Shown: piece by piece, positions 37,467-46,127 of the stretch
How the letters are laid out: each line of letters starts with the position of its first letter
Numbering within the stretch: position 1 is the first letter of the stretch
DNA from: Kordiimonas sp. SCSIO 12610
Lineage (GTDB): Bacteria; Pseudomonadota; Alphaproteobacteria; Sphingomonadales; Kordiimonadaceae
Direction: 5' to 3'
Length of the DNA: 64,000 bases
NCBI RefSeq assembly: GCF_024398015.1
Contig: NZ_CP073747.1
Span: 3,407,001-3,471,000 of the forward strand
Notes under the pieces: model-generated
The model's input: only the letters and a program-made list of their open reading frames with translations
Databases searched by the model: none
Told to the model about the DNA's origin: nothing
Made by a program: the position numbers and the translations under genes

Positions 37467-39251
37467 ATGACAACCAAACCTGAGCGACTTAAAGCCTTAA
37501 GAGAAGAGTTAAATCGACAACAGTTAGATGGCTTTATCATACCGCTGACCGACGAACATATGAGCGAATATGTAGGCGCATATGCCCATCGCCTTGCGTG
37601 GGTTACGGGATTTGAAGGCTCCGCCGGTAATGCTGCTATTTTGTTGGATAAAGCTGCCTTATTTGTTGACGGGCGCTATACCCTCCAAGCCAAAGACCAA
37701 ATTGATCCAAATCTTATTGAAGATCATCATTTCGAAACATACCCCCTTCTTGATTGGGTTTTGGACCATGCACCAGAAGGCGCTCGTATTGGCTATGATG
37801 CCGAACTTGCCACTGTTGGCTGGCAGCAAACAGCTACCCAAAAATTTGCTAAGAAAAACATCAACCTTATCTCCGTCGAGACGAACCCCGTAGATCAGGT
37901 TTGGAACGATCAACCATCAGCACCACTTGATATGGTCATCCCACATGCAGACAAGTATGCTGGCCAGTCGGCCGCGGACAAAAGAAGTGAAATCGCTTCG
38001 CATTTAAGGGAAAAAGGCGCTGATGCAGCCATTATCACCATGCTCGATAGTGTCGCATGGGCCTTCAATATTCGCGGTAGCGATGTAGATAACACCCCTG
38101 TTCCTCATGCTTTCGCAGTGCTTAAAAATAATGAAAGCGCTGTTCTTTTTGTCAACGATCAGAAGGTTGATGAAAACCTTCGCGTGCATTTGGGTAATTC
38201 TGTTGAAATCAAACCAAGGGATGCCTTCTATCAATATCTCTCAGAATTTGGTGCAGCAGGTAAAACCGCTCTTGTAGACCCAATGAGCAATAATGCCAAA
38301 GTGTTCGAAGCTCTTGAAAGTGCCGGCGCCCGCCTTATTGAAAGTGCCGACCCTTGTATCATCCGAAAGGCTGTTAAAAACACCACTGAACAGCAGGGCT
38401 CGCGGGATGCACACGTTCGCGACGGGGCAGCCATTTGTGATTTCCTGCACTGGCTTTCTGTTGAAGGGCCGAAAGGCAATGTTGATGAATTAAAAGCGAT
38501 TGATCACTTATGGAACTGCCGTAGCCGCTTTAGCGACCTGCTTCGCAGCTCCAGCTTCGATACGATTTCTGGCTCAGGACCAAACGGTGCAATCGTACAT
38601 TACCGAGCTAGTGAAGCAACAAACCGTAAGCTCGAAATAGATAATATTTTCCTGATCGATAGCGGCGGTCAATACCTGGATGGCACTACAGATATTACCC
38701 GCACGGTTATCATTGGCACACCAACCAATGAAATGAAGGATCGATTTACCCGGGTTCTTAAAGGCCATATAGCTCTTTCAACAACAAAATTCGCTCATGG
38801 CACCTCGGGCCACGCGTTGGACAGTATCGCGCGGCACCCGCTGTGGCAGGTTGGTCTTGATTATGATCACGGAACGGGCCACGGAGTCGGGTCTTTCCTC
38901 GCCGTTCACGAAGGGCCACAACGTATCGCAAAATTTGGTAGTCCAGTTCCGCTGGAGCCGGGCATGATTTTATCAAACGAACCTGGTTATTATAAAGCAG
39001 GAGAATATGGCATCCGGATTGAAAACCTGGTGTTAGTTCGCCAAGTTGACGAAGAAACTGAATATACTATGCATGAGTTTGAAAACCTGACTTGGGCACC
39101 TATCGATAGAAACTTAATCGACACGACGATTATGACAGCCCCCGAGCGCGAATGGTTAAACACATATCATCAAAAAACTTACGACAAACTTAAGGACATA
39201 GTGCTTCCTGAAACACTGGAATGGCTCAAGTACGCTACCGCACCAATCTGA
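37467..39251 (+). CDS. Xaa-Pro aminopeptidase (aminopeptidase P family, long form)
   Basis: A 594-residue M24B enzyme of the three-domain eukaryote-like type: two creatinase-like domains (about 1-310) then the M24 catalytic domain. Metal ligands: Asp in LIDSGGQYLDGTTDITRT (two), His in YDHGTGHGVGSFLAVHEG, Glu in LSNEPGYY and IRIENLV. It releases the N-terminal residue before proline. No signal peptide, so cytosolic, in contrast to the exported M24 enzyme at 26143. AAGGA precedes the ATG. Confidence 0.94.
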   Translation: MTTKPERLKALREELNRQQLDGFIIPLTDEHMSEYVGAYAHRLAWVTGFEGSAGNAAILLDKAALFVDGRYTLQAKDQIDPNLIEDHHFETYPLLDWVLDHAPEGARIGYDAELATVGWQQTATQKFAKKNINLISVETNPVDQVWNDQPSAPLDMVIPHADKYAGQSAADKRSEIASHLREKGADAAIITMLDSVAWAFNIRGSDVDNTPVPHAFAVLKNNESAVLFVNDQKVDENLRVHLGNSVEIKPRDAFYQYLSEFGAAGKTALVDPMSNNAKVFEALESAGARLIESADPCIIRKAVKNTTEQQGSRDAHVRDGAAICDFLHWLSVEGPKGNVDELKAIDHLWNCRSRFSDLLRSSSFDTISGSGPNGAIVHYRASEATNRKLEIDNIFLIDSGGQYLDGTTDITRTVIIGTPTNEMKDRFTRVLKGHIALSTTKFAHGTSGHALDSIARHPLWQVGLDYDHGTGHGVGSFLAVHEGPQRIAKFGSPVPLEPGMILSNEPGYYKAGEYGIRIENLVLVRQVDEETEYTMHEFENLTWAPIDRNLIDTTIMTAPEREWLNTYHQKTYDKLKDIVLPETLEWLKYATAPI

Positions 39252-39306
39252 TATACGAACACAAGAGATCAGGGCTATTTGGGCTCCACACAACGAGAGA
39301 AAACAT

Positions 39307-39495
39307 ATGGCAATTAAATACGCAGTTTTGCATGAAGTGAACGGGCATGAAGTTTTTTATAATTTCGCACCTGCGGGTGAAAGTTATCAGGAACATACAA
39401 CAGCTGATAAAGCCCTTGCTGAAGGTATTGAGGATAAACTTTCCCGCAACAAAGACATTGCTTGGGCTGGTATTATCGAAGTGGTAGATGGCTAA
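39307..39495 (+). CDS. Small hypothetical protein
   Basis: 62 residues, MAIKYAVLHEVNGHEVF to the end, soluble and acidic. No family recognised. It is probably real: GAGAG lies just upstream of the ATG and its stop overlaps the start of the next gene as TAATG, which implies translational coupling. It may be co-transcribed with the aminopeptidase P gene 55 bases upstream. Confidence 0.65.
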   Translation: MAIKYAVLHEVNGHEVFYNFAPAGESYQEHTTADKALAEGIEDKLSRNKDIAWAGIIEVVDG

Positions 39496-39995
39496 TGCAA
39501 TTTCCTGCATTCCTCCACAGCCCTAAAACAACTCTATGGGCATTTATAACAACTGTTATAATCTCGATCAGTTTCGTGCTTGTCATGGGCTATTGGGATT
39601 TTGTTGTCATCGATGAAATCATAGATATCGAACAGCTTCGCCATCATATATCCGAGCTAACAAGCACGCAGAGATCTGTTCATACATGGGCAACGCTTAC
39701 ACTTGATGTCCTTTACCCTTTTGCGTACGCATCGCTTTTCATCAGTCTGGCTTTGCGAGCATTTAAGGATTGGGGGAAGTATTTCGCTTTACCGAGCCTG
39801 ATTTGTATTCCCACAGATCTTACTGAAGGGATTATTCAGGTACTGCTTCTGAATGATATCGCAAATCTCTATGCCTTAAAGGTCAACGTTACAGCTCTTA
39901 AATTCACCCTATTTGGTGTTGGTTTTTTAGTCGCTATTATTGCTTTGGTTAAACTCTGTGTGGAGCACATAAAGAAAAAGGCTGCGCGGGATTAA
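39495..39995 (+). CDS. Hypothetical membrane protein
   Basis: 166 residues with four hydrophobic helices (about 12-32, 70-88, 97-120 and 130-150) and a basic tail (HIKKKAARD). The loop between helices 1 and 2 is acidic. No family recognised. The ATG at 39495 shares its A with the stop of the 62-residue gene before it; an in-frame start at 39462 would lie inside that gene. Function unknown. Confidence 0.68.
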   Translation: MQFPAFLHSPKTTLWAFITTVIISISFVLVMGYWDFVVIDEIIDIEQLRHHISELTSTQRSVHTWATLTLDVLYPFAYASLFISLALRAFKDWGKYFALPSLICIPTDLTEGIIQVLLLNDIANLYALKVNVTALKFTLFGVGFLVAIIALVKLCVEHIKKKAARD

Positions 39996-40007
39996 CCGGA
40001 CAGCCTT
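39978..40007. terminator. Hairpin at the end of the membrane protein gene
   Basis: AAGGCTG and CAGCCTT pair across a 16-base loop that contains the stop codon of the preceding gene. It may end transcription, but the T-run is poor. Confidence 0.45.
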
Positions 40008-40027
40008 CATACATTTTATATTTCGAT

Positions 40028-40900
40028 TTATTCAGCAGCTTCGAGTTTGTCCTGCGTTCTCAGTTCAAAATCGCTTGCATCATGGCGCTCGCGGAGTTGC
40101 TCATTAAGCTCACCCCAAGCACGGTTTACCATCTTACCGCGCTGAATGGCCGGACGTTCGCCGATTTCCTTTTCCCAGCGATTGACATGCTCATATTCAT
40201 GCGTGCTTAAAAACTCAGCAGCCTCATATATGCGATTGGCTACAAGTGCGCCGTACCAAGGCCAAATCGCCATGTCTGCAATTGTATATTCGTCGCCGGA
40301 CATATAACGATTATTGGCGAGATGACGATCCAAAACATCAAGCTGGCGCTTTACTTCCATCGCAAATCGATCAATACAATACTCGATCTTAAACGGTGCG
40401 TAAGAATAGAAATGGCCAAAACCGCCACCAAGATATGGTGCGCTACCCATCTGCCAGAAAAGCCAGTTCATACATTCTGTTCGTGCAGCAGGGTCTTTTG
40501 GTAAAAACTCACCGAACTTCTCAGCCAGATATAAAAGGATAGAACCAGACTCGAAAACACGCTGAGGTGTGTCACCGCTGCGGTCCATCAAGGCAGGGAT
40601 TTTTGAATTTGGGTTAATATCGACAAATCCACTACCAAACTGGTCGCCGTCACCAATGTTAATCAGATACGCATCATACTCTGCGCCTGCGTGACCAAGC
40701 TCAAGTAATTCCTCAAGCATAACTGTAACCTTAACACCGTTCGGTGTTGCAAGCGAATATAGCTGCAAAGGGTGTTTTCCAACTGGTAGCTCTTTTTCAC
40801 TGGTTGCACCAGCGATTGGACGATTAATTTTAGCCCAATTGCCACCATTTTCCGAATTCCATTTCCAGACTTTGGGTGGGGTGTATTCAGTATCTGTCAT
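40028..40900 (-). CDS. yghU: Glutathione-dependent disulfide-bond oxidoreductase (YghU-like)
   Basis: About 290 residues of the Nu-class GST family. The N-terminal extension MTDTEYTPPKVWKWN, the thioredoxin-like domain with LYSLATPNGVKVTVMLEEL, and INPNSKIPALMD are as in E. coli YghU, which reduces disulfides with two glutathione molecules. GAGGGA eight bases upstream decides for the ATG at 40900; a TTG at 40915 would overlap that site. OsmC lies 109 bases upstream in the same direction. Confidence 0.92.
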   Translation of the reverse strand: MTDTEYTPPKVWKWNSENGGNWAKINRPIAGATSEKELPVGKHPLQLYSLATPNGVKVTVMLEELLELGHAGAEYDAYLINIGDGDQFGSGFVDINPNSKIPALMDRSGDTPQRVFESGSILLYLAEKFGEFLPKDPAARTECMNWLFWQMGSAPYLGGGFGHFYSYAPFKIEYCIDRFAMEVKRQLDVLDRHLANNRYMSGDEYTIADMAIWPWYGALVANRIYEAAEFLSTHEYEHVNRWEKEIGERPAIQRGKMVNRAWGELNEQLRERHDASDFELRTQDKLEAAE

Positions 40901-41009
40901 GATATTTTCCCTCAAGCAATTCTATGACTAATGTGTGTAAAATTATCTATGCATATTCAGTTATATTACAACCACCATCGAACATGATCGCGTGATTGTG
41001 AGCATATTA

Positions 41010-41432
41010 CTACGCATTGATAATTTCATAACTTGTCGTGATTTTAGCAAGCGCCCCCAATTGCACCGAGGCGGAACAATATTTCTCCTGCGATAATTCA
41101 ATCGCACGCTCAACATGATGGTCCGCAACATCCGTACCCTTAATGACGAAATGGGCATGGATTTTTGTGAAATATCTTGGATGATCATCAGCACGTTCAC
41201 CCTCTAATTCAACCCATGCATCGACAACATTCTGTCGGGCCTTCTTTAGGATCAGCATTACATCAATGCTGGCGCAGCCCCCCATACCCAGCAGAAGCAT
41301 TTCCATTGGGCGAATTCCATGGTCCCGCCCGCCATCAGCTGAGCCTGAGTCCATCACAACAGCATGACCAGATGGCGATTCGCCGATAAAAGTCATATCT
41401 CCTGCCCATTTTACCCTTGCTTTACGTGTCAT
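41010..41432 (-). CDS. OsmC family protein (peroxidase-like)
   Basis: About 140 residues, MTRKARVKWAGDMTF onward. OsmC-type proteins reduce organic peroxides with two reactive cysteines, here in GMGGCASIDVML and SQEKYCSASVQLG. The compact form resembles YhfA. AGGAG eight bases before the ATG at 41432 supports this start over the in-frame ATG at 41459. Confidence 0.9.
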   Translation of the reverse strand: MTRKARVKWAGDMTFIGESPSGHAVVMDSGSADGGRDHGIRPMEMLLLGMGGCASIDVMLILKKARQNVVDAWVELEGERADDHPRYFTKIHAHFVIKGTDVADHHVERAIELSQEKYCSASVQLGALAKITTSYEIINA

Positions 41433-41638
41433 TGTTGAATGCTCCTTATTAAATGGCATGTAGCTTTATTCGATTACATGCAGATTATTTCGATTAGTAA
41501 AGTCTCTCTTGCGCCTTATCGCAGATTAATAACCTTTTATCGCATCTCTATTTTCAATTCGGAAGCCTGCAAGTAGCGTTAACTTAATGATAAAAACCCT
41601 GCCCGAGTTACGACAATCAGAACATATAATTTCCCCCT

Positions 41639-41665
41639 CCTAAGCGTGATTATAAAGCGCTTAGG
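41639..41665. repeat. Inverted repeat downstream of the GST gene
   Basis: CCTAAGCG and CGCTTAGG form a perfect eight-base-pair stem around an 11-base loop. No T-run follows on the minus strand (AGGGGG instead), so it is not a typical terminator. The rest of 41433-41684 shows nothing I can interpret. Confidence 0.4.
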
Positions 41666-41684
41666 CAGCCATGCTCATTATTTT

Positions 41685-42350
41685 CTATACCTTTAATGAG
41701 AGGGGGAAGTCTATTTCGCTCTCACCTTCATGCCATTGGGGGAACTTTGGCATTATGCTTTTAAAACGAGGGCTATCCAAAAAATCAGCTAGCCACCTTT
41801 GAACATTCGTGTATTTGCTTGATGGGAACCAACTTTGACTGGCATTTACAAACTGCCTGATAAAAGGCGCGATCGCGGCGTCAGCAAAACTGAAAGTAGA
41901 GCCACATAAGTAAGGCCTATCGGTCAGTCTGGCGTCTAAAGTTTCTAAAAACTTCTCAGCTTCCATGCGGTGGGCCATTGGATCCGCATTTTCATACCGC
42001 GTATGATATTTATAGCGATCCAAATGGTATTTGAAATCGCCGTCGCACCGATCAACAAGCGAGTTCATTTCTTCACTGGAAGTGCCCGTTGGGGTCAACC
42101 AACAATCGGGGTCAGACTGACTGAGCGCCCAATTCATGATATCGCGGCTCTCGTCAATCACGGTTCCATCATCAAGCATCAGAACCGGTACAGTTCCCTT
42201 GGGCGATATTTCAAGCATATGGGCTGGCTTGTCTCTAAGCACAACTTCACGCAACTTTACATTTTGACCACTCGCGACAACCGCAAGTCTGGCCCGCATT
42301 GCATAGGGGCAACGTCGGAAACTATATAAAATTGGCGCATTGTCTGTCAT
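41685..42350 (-). CDS. Glutathione S-transferase family protein
   Basis: 221 residues. A thioredoxin-fold N-terminus with FRRCPYAMRARLAV (Cys about residue 14, glutaredoxin-like CPYA), cis-Pro in KGTVPVLML, ESRDIMNWAL, and a helical C-terminal domain with FADAAIAPFIRQF. The Cys-containing site suggests disulfide reduction or deglutathionylation more than conjugation. The ATG is two bases after the trhO stop, so the pair is coupled. Confidence 0.88.
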   Translation of the reverse strand: MTDNAPILYSFRRCPYAMRARLAVVASGQNVKLREVVLRDKPAHMLEISPKGTVPVLMLDDGTVIDESRDIMNWALSQSDPDCWLTPTGTSSEEMNSLVDRCDGDFKYHLDRYKYHTRYENADPMAHRMEAEKFLETLDARLTDRPYLCGSTFSFADAAIAPFIRQFVNASQSWFPSSKYTNVQRWLADFLDSPRFKSIMPKFPQWHEGESEIDFPLSLKV

Positions 42351-42352
42351 TA

Positions 42353-43297
42353 CTAGGCCGTACCCTCGTTTACGTCTCTGAGCGGAAACTGAATACCACG
42401 GTGAAGCTCCCCGCGTTTACGAGCAAGCTCCATCTGTTTTTGACGTTCTGCAAACCGTTCTTTCTGATCATCCGTTAATTCGTCATGACAAAATGGGCAC
42501 GTTACACCAGCAACATAATACTCAGATTGTTTATCTTCATCACTGATTGGGCGACGACATCCGTGACACATATCGTATGGGCCTTCCTTCAGGCCGTGTC
42601 CCACAGAAACACGGTCATCAAAAACAAAGCATTCGCCGTCCCACATGCTCTCACCCTCTGGGATTTCTTCCAGATATTTCAAAATACCACCTTCAAGGTG
42701 ATAAACCTCTTCGTAACCTTGTTCTTTCATATAGGCCGTTGATTTTTCGCAGCGAATCCCCCCCGTACAGAACATGGCAACCTTTGGCTTGTTTAATAGC
42801 TCTTTGTTATCCTCTGCCCATTTTGGAAATTCGCGAAACGATTTTGTTTTCGGATCAACTGCCCCTTTGAAAGTTCCAATTGCAACCTCATAATCATTGC
42901 GGGTGTCAACCAATACAACATCAGGATCACTAATGAGCGCATTCCATTCCTGTGGTTTGACGTAGGTTCCAACGATCTTTTTAGGGTCGATGCCCTGTAC
43001 ACCCATGGTAACAATTTCTTTTTTCAGTCGAACTTTCATGCGCGGAAATGGTGCCTCAGACGCCCATGATTCTTTATGAACCAAATCCCGAAATTCTTCC
43101 ATGCTCCGCAGAAAATCCAAAAACCTGCGCATACCTTTTTCAGGGCCAGCAACAGTGCCATTTATGCCCTCGCTTGCCAGAAGAATGGTTCCTTTAATAT
43201 CTTCTTCAATGCATTTCTCCTGAATCGGTTTTTGAAAACCTTCAAACTCAGGAAGTGAAACAAATTTATATAAAGCAGCGACAAGATAGTTCGACAT
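42353..43297 (-). CDS. trhO: TrhO, tRNA uridine-34 hydroxylase (rhodanese family)
   Basis: 314 residues. TrhO (YceA) uses oxygen to make 5-hydroxyuridine at tRNA position 34. Blocks: [31 protein letters not shown], the rhodanese loop [16 protein letters not shown] with the catalytic Cys, and the C-terminal [13 protein letters not shown] plus zinc-like CHGCRRP and CPFCHD pairs. It is coupled to a GST gene, an unusual partner. Confidence 0.94.
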   Translation of the reverse strand: MSNYLVAALYKFVSLPEFEGFQKPIQEKCIEEDIKGTILLASEGINGTVAGPEKGMRRFLDFLRSMEEFRDLVHKESWASEAPFPRMKVRLKKEIVTMGVQGIDPKKIVGTYVKPQEWNALISDPDVVLVDTRNDYEVAIGTFKGAVDPKTKSFREFPKWAEDNKELLNKPKVAMFCTGGIRCEKSTAYMKEQGYEEVYHLEGGILKYLEEIPEGESMWDGECFVFDDRVSVGHGLKEGPYDMCHGCRRPISDEDKQSEYYVAGVTCPFCHDELTDDQKERFAERQKQMELARKRGELHRGIQFPLRDVNEGTA

Positions 43298-43540
43298 TTG
43301 GAAGTCCGTCTTATTTAAAGTTTCGGTATATTTTTCGGGCCTTATACAGGGCTCTCAAACAAATGTAAAACCTACTCCTTAGTATATACAGCAACCGCGA
43401 CAATTTGGATCTGAAACTGCGAATTGATAGCAAAGATAATTCAAAAAAACGCCTGATATTAATAAGGACTAGCAGAAACCCATAAGTATTTTTGATAAAA
43501 ATCAAACCAACTTAAATGAAACTATAAATGGAGACATGCG

Positions 43541-44017
43541 ATGAAAGGCGACAAAGAAGTTATTCGTCATTTAAACGTGATTCTTAAGAATGAGCTAACA
43601 GCGATCAATCAATATTTCCTTCATTCCAGAATGCTCAAAGACTGGGGCATGGAGAAACTGGGTGCGAAAGAATATGAAGAATCTATCGACGAGATGAAAC
43701 ACGCCGATAGCTTGATCGAACGAATTTTATTCCTGGAAGGATTACCTAACCTTCAAGATCTTGGTAAATTACGCATAGGCGAGAATGTCGAAGAAATCTT
43801 ACGATGCGATCTTGATATCGAGCACATTGCTCATCAAGACCTTAAAGATGCTATCGCTTACTGCGAAAATATTCAGGATTATGTTTCACGTGATCTTCTC
43901 CGTGATATTTTATCATCCGAGGAAGAACATATCGATTTCCTTGAAACGCAGATTTCACTACTCGAAAAAATGGGTATCCAAAACTACGTCCAACTGCAGA
44001 GCCCATCTGCAGAGTAA
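43541..44017 (+). CDS. bfr: Bacterioferritin
   Basis: A 158-residue iron-storage subunit. Ferroxidase ligands are visible at Glu18 ([10 protein letters not shown]), Glu51 and His54, with haem ligand Met52 all within DEMKHAD, and the later [11 protein letters not shown] (Glu/His). It stores iron as a 24-mer. GGAGAC lies eight bases before the ATG. Upstream is a short TTTGAT-AAAA-ATCAAA palindrome (about 43491-43506). bfd converges on it with 30 bases between stops. Confidence 0.97.
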   Translation: MKGDKEVIRHLNVILKNELTAINQYFLHSRMLKDWGMEKLGAKEYEESIDEMKHADSLIERILFLEGLPNLQDLGKLRIGENVEEILRCDLDIEHIAHQDLKDAIAYCENIQDYVSRDLLRDILSSEEEHIDFLETQISLLEKMGIQNYVQLQSPSAE

Positions 44018-44047
44018 ACAAACAACTATATTGTATGATGATAAGAG

Positions 44048-44239
44048 CTATTCAGCAGCCAACAAGGTTACGTTGGGTAGCTCTTGACTAACAACTTCTT
44101 CAGCGCAGTCCTTGCAAGTACCACAGCAGAAACCAGAACCAAGTGCAGCATACGCATCAGTAGCACAAGAAACACCACCGCGCTTAACGACGCTGCGAAT
44201 GTCTTTATCTGTGTATCCGTTACACATACATACGTACAT
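44048..44239 (-). CDS. bfd: Bacterioferritin-associated ferredoxin
   Basis: 63 residues with a [2Fe-2S] site: VCMCNG at the N-terminus and FCCGTCKDC further on. Bfd docks on bacterioferritin and reduces its core to release iron under starvation. I chose the ATG at 44239 giving MYVCMCNGYT, with GGAG nine bases upstream. A long perfect inverted repeat starts 14 bases before the ATG and is a likely iron-response operator. Confidence 0.94.
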   Translation of the reverse strand: MYVCMCNGYTDKDIRSVVKRGGVSCATDAYAALGSGFCCGTCKDCAEEVVSQELPNVTLLAAE

Positions 44240-44252
44240 GAATACTGCTCCG

Positions 44253-44281
44253 TTAATATTGCGAACCGTTCGCAATATTAA
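44253..44281. promoter_or_regulatory. 29-base inverted repeat ahead of bfd, candidate iron-regulator site
   Basis: TTAATATTGCGAA at 44253-44265 is repeated inverted and without mismatch at 44269-44281 around CCG. The core TTGCGAA-CCG-TTCGCAA resembles Fur-type boxes. It lies directly upstream of the bfd ribosome binding site, as expected for a repressor operator. Which regulator binds is inference. Confidence 0.65.
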
Positions 44282-44414
44282 TAGCAAAACATAAATATAT
44301 GTCAAGCACAAGCCACAAAGCGCTCATGGCTTTACTTAGATCTTTGATTTCATTGAAAGATTTGAGTGCTAGAATTCTCGGATCAGAAAATTTCTAGACG
44401 AATCACCTCATTTT

Positions 44415-45323
44415 CTACTCAGCGGGCACACCGTAAGCTGCGATTGAACTTGCACGGCACTGCAAAATTTCCGCAACCTGATCATGATCAAGCGGTTTAT
44501 CAACATCAATAGCAGCCTCAGCGAACGGCAATCGAACCACAGTAGTATCCACGCCCAGGACTTCAGAAGCACGTTCAAAGGCCTGGTCAACGGTGAAGCG
44601 CTTCATCAGCAACCCGAATAGATTTTTATATCCAAATGCCTTGAATAACTTCCAAGGTTTCTTGCGCTGCTGTTCAATATGCTCCCAAAAATCAATGGCA
44701 TTTTTTGCAGCATCAGAAACGAACGCAAATAAATTCGCACCAGACAATTCAGCATCACGAAAAGCGAGGTAGGTACGAGACGACTCTGGATAACTGGCTT
44801 CCAATTCCGTGCGTGTCACCATTCCCACAGAAACGCCTTTGCTAGCCTTAGCATCGGTACAAAAGTGATCCACCATCTCTTTTGTCAGCAAAGGATGATC
44901 TGCTGTTGTCACCAAATACGGCCAGTTTTCGCCGCTTGCCTGTATCGCTGCTATTACGCTTGCGCTTATTGATTTACCACAGGACACAATTTGCATGTCT
45001 GTACCGCCGGGCAATTCTTCAAATTCAGGGCATGTATCAAGTAAGGTGGTTTCGCATTCAAATACTACGATGATTTTTTTGATAAAATCAGAACTATCAA
45101 GCGTTGAAACCACATGACAAATCATAGGCTGACCAACCATGGGAACCAATGCTTTGTATTTCTCGCCGAAAGCTTGCGCCACCGGGTCGCAGCCCGGACG
45201 ACAGCCCGCCAATACGATTGCGGTGAAATCAGCATTAGCCTTTGGGTTATTCTGATTTTTTGAAATCATCCCACCATCAAAACGAAGAGCTTCCCCCGTC
45301 TCTTCAATACTCACATTACTCAA
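44415..45323 (-). CDS. Nucleotidyltransferase family protein (MobA-like fold)
   Basis: 302 residues. After a 30-residue extension comes IVLAGCRPGCDPVAQAFGEKYKALVPMVGQPM, the nucleotide-binding loop and Lys of NTP-transferases, and TTADHPLLT, the metal-binding Asp block. The C-terminal half is specific to this family and unassigned. Its product is probably an activated sugar or alcohol. A nearby ATG for residue 19 could be the true start. It diverges, across 800 bases, from a glycosyltransferase gene. Confidence 0.75.
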   Translation of the reverse strand: MSNVSIEETGEALRFDGGMISKNQNNPKANADFTAIVLAGCRPGCDPVAQAFGEKYKALVPMVGQPMICHVVSTLDSSDFIKKIIVVFECETTLLDTCPEFEELPGGTDMQIVSCGKSISASVIAAIQASGENWPYLVTTADHPLLTKEMVDHFCTDAKASKGVSVGMVTRTELEASYPESSRTYLAFRDAELSGANLFAFVSDAAKNAIDFWEHIEQQRKKPWKLFKAFGYKNLFGLLMKRFTVDQAFERASEVLGVDTTVVRLPFAEAAIDVDKPLDHDQVAEILQCRASSIAAYGVPAE

Positions 45324-46127
45324 ACGTCGTCCCCTTAAGAGTTACTTACTGAAATTCATTTCAGTGCTCTTCAGTACTAAGATGTTCAATCCATAAACAC
45401 TTAGCAAATTCTGTTCAACCAACCTGCGAAAACATCCGCCGATCAATACACCCCCAATAAACACGCTACAATCCGTTTAGTTTAATCATCCCTCCCGAAA
45501 AAATGATTACTAAACGTCGTGCTTGAATTTTCAGTGTGCACTCGAAAACAGAAAAATACCACGAGAAAATACACAACAATTGATCTTAATGCTTTGTCGC
45601 CACGGAAATCCATACTCTTCGCTTGAATGAAATGAAGTATAATACGTAGTCTACAGAAGCTAAAAGTACTTTTAAAACAGTAACTAATCAAAAATACACT
45701 CAAAACACAATAACCATAATTTCTACAGTTTTCTGTTAGATTCTTTGTAATTTCAGACGTATGTTACTAGAGAAATTTCGACTGAAAATTTAACGTTATC
45801 GGCGTGGAGATAGGCTACCGGATAAAATGTGCGTGATTCCAATCATACCAAGAAGCAGATCCCGCCTGCACCTTTGATGACACTCAATGTCAAACCCAAT
45901 AGCAATCTATTCCAACTGTTATTTTAGCATGACAGAGTATAATCTGCTCACACCACCCGACAATATACAGAGTGTCATTAAATTCCTTATTTTTGCAGTA
46001 TTTTCTGCAAATTCCCGCCTTTGTCGCCCCGTATTTTTTGTAACAAGCTCGCAATAAAGATGTCACAAAAAAAAGATTTATCGAGCTTATCCTAATCATA
46101 GAACGATGGCAGCAAATAGAGGTGACT
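45324..46127. other. Long AT-rich interval without a supported gene
   Basis: About 800 bases between divergent genes. Minus-strand open frames of 73 and 88 codons exist but lack ribosome sites, recognisable sequence or normal composition. A small hairpin TTGCAG-TATTTT-CTGCAA lies near 45994-46011. I found no tRNA. It must hold promoters of both neighbours, yet is longer than any other gap in the window. Confidence 0.6.

Noticed and set aside
45482-45703. 73-codon minus-strand frame in the long gap
   Set aside because: Very AT-rich, hydrophobic by composition, no start context and no family resemblance.
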